Below are positions 57,980 to 64,000 of a stretch of 64,000 bases of DNA, one piece after another. A program made the translations under genes and the position numbers. Every line of letters starts with the position of its first letter. The first letter of the stretch is position 1. Under the pieces are notes generated by a model, which was not told the origin of the DNA, ran no database searches, and saw only the letters and a program-made list of their open reading frames with translations. The stretch comes from Costus lasius (lineage: Eukaryota > Streptophyta > Magnoliopsida > Zingiberales > Costaceae): positions 18,060,001 to 18,124,000 of the forward strand of contig JANVAS020000231.1 in the NCBI GenBank assembly GCA_027563935.2. Direction: 5' to 3'.

Positions 57980-59779
57980 GGTGTTCGTTGCTGCAGTAAT
58001 CTACAACAATGCAAGAACAGCAAGGTCAGTATCAATGTGAGAATCAATTCAGGACTTAAGAATGATTCTTTTGTCACTATTTTATCTGGTTGAAAAATCC
58101 AGCAAAACAGCCCGAAAGAGTAAAACTCTTTTAGTGAGATGGGATCCAGATTTCATACTTGGTCTCCGCGTCCCGCTCAGGCGAGATAAGATGCACAAAG
58201 AGTACAAGCACTAATCTCTAGTAGGCAATCCCTGCCAATCGCCAACCCGTGCGATTCCCCTTGATCTGGGCAATCCAGCAGACTGTGCCAACTGAGTTGG
58301 TACAACACAGTCTCTGATCCCACAGATGGCTGCCTCCATATAGCTACCATATGCTCCACATATGTAGCCTACATGGTCAAGCTGACCCGACCTACTCCCT
58401 GGACCACCACGTGATATGCTGAGCAACGAGAAGCGATAAATCCCTTCCCTGTAACACGCAGGTGTAATCACACACCGTCTGAAGATAGATGGGCGTGCCC
58501 ACTGAGTGGGTACAACACGGCCCCAACGATAGTCAGAACAGTGAGGTTTCACGCCAGAAGGCTTACGAGCTTGATATTTTAGCGTTGGATTTTAACGGTC
58601 TTTTATCTTCTTAACTATCATGCAAACCCTATGGTGATAGCAGAAGATTAAATCATGCAATTCTAATTATATAAACAATAAATTGAAAGCATGCTGATCT
58701 TATGTGGTAAAAGCCCATTAAGCCTAGGTAAGACCTTAATTTAACTTAAGTCTTCACCTGAGCTGTTGATGGGTCTTTTGCATCTCATCTGGCCCAACCC
58801 AGGGCCCAAGCGCCCACTGCAGCTCAGGTGCGCCCACCAGGTAAATGCGCCTATCCCAGAGTCGAACCCTGGACCTCCCACCTGGTCAAGCCACTGCTGC
58901 ATGCGCCTCTGCCAAGTGTGCTCTGTGCTCTTGTCTGATTAAAATACAATTTAATCTATCTAGACAAGATTGACACGCAGGCCAATTACACAATAAATTA
59001 ATTAAAATGTGATGCGCAGATCACAATTATAATAATTTACAGTTTAATCCAGGCACGCAGGCCCCAGCACAGCACACATTAAAATAGGCAGCCCACATAA
59101 GATTAAATAGACAATCATCATGGTATACAATCAACATGTGATCCAACAATAAGAAAATAAAGTTTTCGAAAACCCATAGGCATCAATTTTATTTTCCTTA
59201 TGTGCCCTACTACCTTACAACGGTTCATTAATAGGGATTCACTCATCAGACCTAGTCAGACCCACTGCCCTTGCATGCACCAAGTCCTAACTGACTTGAG
59301 TTGACCCAGTGGCCAACTATGCATGCGTTGGGCTGAACGAGCCTCATGAGTTCTGGCAAGCGGGTGTGAGCCCGGGCCTGACTCAAGAGCGTTCACTAGT
59401 TGTCTCAACCAGACATCGCTACACGCCTGTCTGCAGTCAACCTATAGCCACCTTGTGCTTGCGCACAGATGCCATCTGGTCGACCCTTCTAGGCTGTCAG
59501 ATAGTCTGATCAGACTGGTTGGATCTAGACTCGACTATGATTTCAACCCTAATAACCCGTCTAAGGTTTTACAGTAGGCGGCTATAGATCTAAGTGAGGC
59601 GCGCAAGTTAACAAGTTTTGAAGAAAAACTACAACATGCGCCAACTAGAAAACATGTTCATCAAGTTTTCGCATGAACAACTTAACATGTAATTTTCGCA
59701 TGTAGTTTAGATCTAAGCATACAAGCGCAAACATGGATCACAAAAGCCTCAAGCAATCATAAAAACATGCTTATAACCT
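57980..59779 (-). other. Untranslated leader of element H
   Basis: 1.8 kb. It holds hairpin 2 (58282-58311) and hairpin 1 (58494-58519), a tRNA-like patch (58847-58916), the AAAGAGT..ACTCTTT hairpin near 58114-58132, and the splice-acceptor-like TTGTAG ending at 58001. Confidence 0.72.
58847..58916 (-). other. tRNA/SINE-like patch in the leader of H
   Basis: On the minus strand gggaggtccagggttcgact precedes ctggg, as in E, with a preceding cagtggcttgaccagg. Confidence 0.5.
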
Positions 59780-59791
59780 CGCTCTGATACC
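59780..59791 (-). promoter_or_regulatory. Primer binding site of element H
   Basis: TGGTATCAGAGC on the minus strand, two bases from the 5' LTR; initiator tRNA-Met type. Confidence 0.93.
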
Positions 59792-59793
59792 AA

Positions 59794-61476
59794 TTGAATG
59801 TCCCCTATAAAGGGGGCGAAACCCTAAAGTGGTGCATATAAAATTTTGGGCAGCGGAAATAAGGGTTTCTAGATGATCGGTTGCATGCATGTCATATGAT
59901 CAACTATTAAAACTTGTATACAATGATAAGAGTCATACCATCGCCATTGCTTGGATGGTGCCTTGGAAGAAGAGAGCGAAAGGGATCTCCTCCAGAAGAT
60001 GCGCACACAAGAAGAAGATCGCCTACTCCTTGTTGATCCTTGTGCTAGCAAAGACCTTCAAGTCTCCTGATCGAATGGAAGGGAAGAAGAGATGTCTTGC
60101 TTGGCCGAGACCTCCTTGTCGTCAACTCCTTCAACACACGAGAATTGAGAGAGCATAGAGAGGAAGAGGCGACAATAGGCGTGAGAGGAGCGAACGTGAG
60201 GCGTGACCATGTTTTGGAAACATGGTTTCCCAAAATAGAAAAACCCCCTCAACGTGTGATGCGTTCACTCCTTGTGAACCATCGCATTTTTCTCTTCCCA
60301 TTGAACCATGCGCTCATATGATGAGCCGGTTCATTTTGGTTTGGTTCAAAGACCAATTAACCCAAGCATTTGGTCTAGATCACAATTAAACCCTAAGGCT
60401 CCAGATCTAACCGTTCATCTCCTGATGCTCCTGATCTCACCGATCTAGCATCAATTCTCTCGATCGAAGCTTACCGATCTCAAGCCCTAATCAATCAAAC
60501 ATGATCAGACCAGATCTCACTTACAATCAGAGATTAAATCCCTTTAAACTGAACCCAAACAATTCAGTCCACACGATCTGACTTAAGTAAGCCATATCAT
60601 CAAATTGTGCGACCCTAAGGGTTTCCTTTAAACGTCGGTAACGATAACTTACGTTATCACGATCAGTGAGGGGTATCTAGCAACACATCACTGTCTCCCG
60701 ATATAAAGGAAAGAGTCTTCCAAGACTACACCCAAACCACAGCACAAGTGTGAATCCATTTCACTAGACATACATGTTTCCTTTGCCACTGGATGTTCTT
60801 ATTGGACAAGCGTGTCAAGCCTGTAACTCCAATATGATGAGAATGATTAGATCAGATGAACATAGTCATCTGGGTATGGCCATACACTTTCTCAATCATC
60901 TCATCCAGGGGGCCCCTTTAGAACATCACACTCCAATGAAGGAGATGGCAATCCTATGTCTATCACTGGCGCCCTAACATGACTCATGCTCACCATCCAA
61001 GATAGTCTATAACCATTATATTTCAAATGATATCGAACTATCTCAAAACAATGCCAATCATCATTTAGAAACACAAGTGATCTCAAGTCAGAGGAAGTAT
61101 GCCACTTGTTCGCATACAAGGATTATTCACATTGTGACAAGCAATTGAACATCCTATGTAGGGTCTGTCCAGTACATCCAATGTACCCATGAGTCTACAT
61201 CTTATTCCATGCTCAAAGCATCCTATAAGATTAGAACACATATTAGTCTCAATCATATCAAGGTTGTCTCATGTTCACCAAGATATTTCGACTAAGGACT
61301 ACACTGCATGTCAGACTAGCTGAACATCATTGAGACATTATTGAGAAGTATACACATTGCAGCAGATAATGTAACAACCTGAATAACAACCATTGCCTTT
61401 ATAAACATAGAGTTTATACATGATACTGATATAATCCCAAGGCCTCAAACATTAGCCTTAAGGGCATACCCCAACA
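59794..61476 (-). repeat. 5' LTR of element H
   Basis: 1683 bp, nearly identical to the left LTR; the distal end reads tgaatgtcccc here and tgaaagtcccc in the left copy. Confidence 0.95.
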
Positions 61477-61481
61477 AACAC

Positions 61482-63643
61482 CGCAATGGAATGGTGTGTC
61501 CGAGAGGAGAAATAGAACCTTATTGGATATGGTTCGTTCGATGATGAGTCAGGCTACTCTACCTTACTCCTTTTGGGGATTTGCACTGGAAACAGCTGCA
61601 AAGGTACTAAACCGAGTGCCATCCAAGGCCGTTTCAAAGACTCCATATGAGTTATGGTATGGGAAACAGCCAAGCTTGACATTTATCAAAATCTGGGGTT
61701 GCGAGGCTTATGTCAAAAAGCTCGCCTCTGGGAAACTAGAGAGCAGATCTTATAAATGTATCTTTGTCGGTTACCCTAAAGAAACTAAGGGTTATTATTT
61801 CTACGATCCCAAAGAGAACAAAGTATTTGTTGCTCGTACGGCTATTTTTCTTGAGAAGGAATTTCTTCTGCATGAGGCCAGTGGGAGAGAAATAAAGCTG
61901 GATGAGAATCCAGAAGAAGGACAAAGTAGTCAAGCTCAGTTGGATGAGCCTGAGCCAATAGAACAGGTTACTGAGCAACCTGAGGCTCAGATATCACGGG
62001 AACCGCGTAGATCGGGAAGGATTCGTCGACAGCCTGAGCGCTATGACCGAGTCTACATCATAAATGATGAACCCCTCACTTATGCGGATGCGATCAGTGG
62101 ACCGGAATCAGCAAGATGGCTTGAAGCTATGCGAGCCGAGATGGACTCCATGTCAGATAACCAAGTCTGGGATTTGGTTGATCCGCCTCCGGGAGTAATC
62201 CCTATAGGCTGTAAGTGGATCTTCAAAAAGAAGATTGACATGGATGGTAACGTAGTTACCTATAAGGGCAGGCTAGTTGCGAAAGGTTTCAAACAAATCT
62301 ACGGGTTAGATTATGATGAAACTTTCTCTCCTGTAGCTATGTTCAAGTCCATTCGGATTATTCTCGCGATAGCTGCATATTATGATTATGAGATCTGGCA
62401 AATGGATGTGAAGACCGCTTTCCTTAATGGAAAACTGGAAGAGGATGTGTATATGGCACAACCTGAAGGTTTCATCAATCCATCAGATCGTCATAAAATA
62501 TGCAAATTAAAGAAGTCTATTTATGGACTAAAACAAGCATCTAGAAGCTGGAATATTCGTTTTGATGAATCAGTTTGTGAATTTGGTTTCATAAAAAATG
62601 AAGATGACCCGTGTGTATATAAGAGGTTTAGTGGGAGCGTGGTTACTTTCCTAGTCCTCTACGTCGATGATATCTTGATCATTGGAAACGATATTCCTGA
62701 ACTGCATGCCGTCAAAGCATGGTTAAGAAAATGTTTCCAGATGAAAGATTTGGGAGAAGTAGCCTATGTATTAGGTGTGCAGATCTATAGAGATAGATCT
62801 AATAGGCTTCTCGGGCTATGCCAGAGTACTTACATCGATAAAGTCCTGGAGAGATTCCATTTAGAAAATTCTAAAAGAGGATATCTTCCAGTTAGACATG
62901 GTCTGAATCTTTCTAAGAGCCAGTGTCCTCAAACACAGTCTGAGAAAGATGAAATGGACAATACGCCTTATGCTTCGGCTATTGGATCCATTATGTATGC
63001 GATGTTGTGTACTCACCCAGACGTCGCTTACGGGTTAAGCGTGTCCAGTCGATTCCAAAGTAATCCAGGGAAGGCACACTGGATTGCAGTCAAGAACATT
63101 TTGAAATATCTTCGGAGGACCAAAGATATGTTCTTGATTTATGGAGGTCAGGAAGAACTCAGTATTGAAGGATATACTGACGCTTCATTCCAATCTGACC
63201 AGGATGATTTCCGATCGTAATCAGGCTATGTTTTTAGCTTGAATGGAGGAGCAGTGGTGTGGAAAAGTTTCAAACAATCAATTGTTGCTGATTCCACAAC
63301 AAAAGCCGAGTATGTTGCAGCCTCGGAAGCATCCAAGGAGGCAGTGTGGATTCGTAAGTTCGTTCAGGAACTTGGTGTTGTTCCTTCGAGTGCTGATCCA
63401 TTGGTTATCTTCTGTGATAACACTGGAGCAATAGCACAAGCAAAGGAACCACGGTCACACCAGAAGTCCAAGCACATACAGAGAAGGTTTCATTTGATCC
63501 GTGAGATCATAGATCGTGGAGAGATCAAGATCTGCAAGGTTCATACAGATGACAATCTAGCTGACCCGCTTACTAAGCCTCTGGCGTAGCAGAAGCATGA
63601 GAAGCACTGTAATAATATGGGTTTGAGATTTCTCAACCATTAG
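61482..63643 (+). pseudogene. Copia gag-pol of element G, second half
   Basis: This resumes in phase at PQWNGVSE with the integrase catalytic Glu. It continues through RT (YVDD present) and RNase H. Nonsense codons: TAA at 63218-63220 (CAA in other copies) and TAG at 63587-63589 (CAG in others). The common terminal TAG is at 63641-63643. A 3-bp loss in the YIINDEPL region resembles that in H. The frame across H is consistent once one aacac copy is removed. Confidence 0.92.
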
Positions 63644-63651
63644 ATTAAGTG

Positions 63652-63663
63652 CAAGTGGGAGAT
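63652..63663 (+). promoter_or_regulatory. Polypurine tract of element G
   Basis: CAAGTGGGAGAT directly before the LTR start. Confidence 0.85.
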
Positions 63664-64000
63664 TGTTGGGGTATGCCCTTAAGGCTAATGTTTGAGGCCT
63701 TTGGGATGATTTCAGTATCATGTATAAACTATGTATAAGTTTATAAAGGCAATGGTTGTTATTCAGGTTGTTACATTATCTGCTGCTGTTATGTATACTT
63801 CTGAATAATGTCTCAATGGTGTTCAGCTTGGCTGACATTAGCATTGTCCTTAGTCGATATATCTTGGTGAACATGAGACAGCCTTGATATGATTGAGACT
63901 AATATGTGTTCTAATCTTATAGGGTGCTTCGAGCATGGAATAAGATGTAGACACATAGGTGCATTGGATGTACTGGACAGACCCTACTTAGGATATTCAA
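63664..64000 (+). repeat. 3' LTR of element G, first 337 bp
   Basis: Starts TGTTGGGGTATGCCC and follows the family LTR until the window ends. Confidence 0.93.

Larger units (their letters stand above)
52399..61476 (-). mobile_element. Copia element H, full length, defective
   Basis: 9078 bp on the minus strand, LTRs 52399-54080 and 59794-61476. A perfect aacac duplication lies at 52394-52398 and 61477-61481. It is inserted in integrase of the related element G. About 14 LTR mismatches are seen by eye. gag-pol is full length but lacks the ATG and has one nonsense codon. Confidence 0.95.
50352..64000 (+). mobile_element. Copia element G, 5'-truncated, split by H, runs off the window
   Basis: This is the same family as A, B, D, E and H. 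The 5' LTR, PBS and most of the leader are missing: homology starts at gagcatatg near 50352, after the chromovirus fragment. Coding region 50724-52398 and 61482-63643, PPT 63652-63663, and 3' LTR from 63664 to the window edge. H separates the two halves with an aacac duplication. It carries two frameshifts, a lost start and nonsense codons, so it is dead. Confidence 0.9.

Overview
The window is plant nuclear DNA made almost entirely of nested LTR retrotransposons. I found no host gene, rRNA, tRNA gene or CRISPR array. An angiosperm is indicated by Ty1/copia polyproteins of the Angela/BARE type (PBS matching initiator tRNA-Met, about 1.7-kb LTRs opening TGTTGGGG, a 1.7-1.9-kb untranslated leader) and by a chromovirus-type Ty3/gypsy element.

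Layout, left to right. (1) 1-585 and 9787-11184 are pieces of an old LTR on the minus strand (family F), split by copia element A (586-9786, minus; TSD tgtag). A has an uninterrupted 1294-codon gag-pol. (2) 11185-12802 and 21771-24366 are a decayed plus-strand F element (leader, gag/protease/integrase/RT remnants, PPT, partial 3' LTR), split by copia element B (12803-21770, plus; TSD ttatc). (3) 24367-49845 is a chromovirus on the minus strand. Its single gag-pol frame is split by copia D (27307-36405, plus; TSD caagg) and copia E (39370-48484, plus; TSD tcctt), and it also carries one TGG-to-TAG nonsense codon. (4) 49846-50346 is an integrase fragment of a second copy of that chromovirus, fused to the first copy's 5' LTR at a 4-bp microhomology. 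(5) 50352-64000 is copia element G (plus, 5'-truncated, frameshifted, 3' LTR running off the window). It is interrupted inside integrase by copia H (52399-61476, minus; TSD aacac).

A, B, D, E, G and H are one family. Approximate LTR-LTR mismatches counted by eye rank the insertions: A (about 4 in 1.7 kb), E (about 6), D (about 8), B and H (about 13-14). The chromovirus LTRs differ by about 1.3%. This order agrees with the nesting. E keeps every catalytic residue I could check. A is youngest but has lost a zinc-binding Cys of integrase. B, D, G and H carry mainly nonsense changes or lost start codons.

Each copia element is one transcription unit. The 5' LTR drives a long leader followed by a Gag-protease-integrase-RT-RNase H polyprotein, and PBS and PPT prime the two cDNA strands. 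The most interesting non-coding signal is in the leader: tandem hairpins whose stems change in a compensatory way between copies and in the diverged F element, followed by an intron-like 3' splice site just before the gag start.
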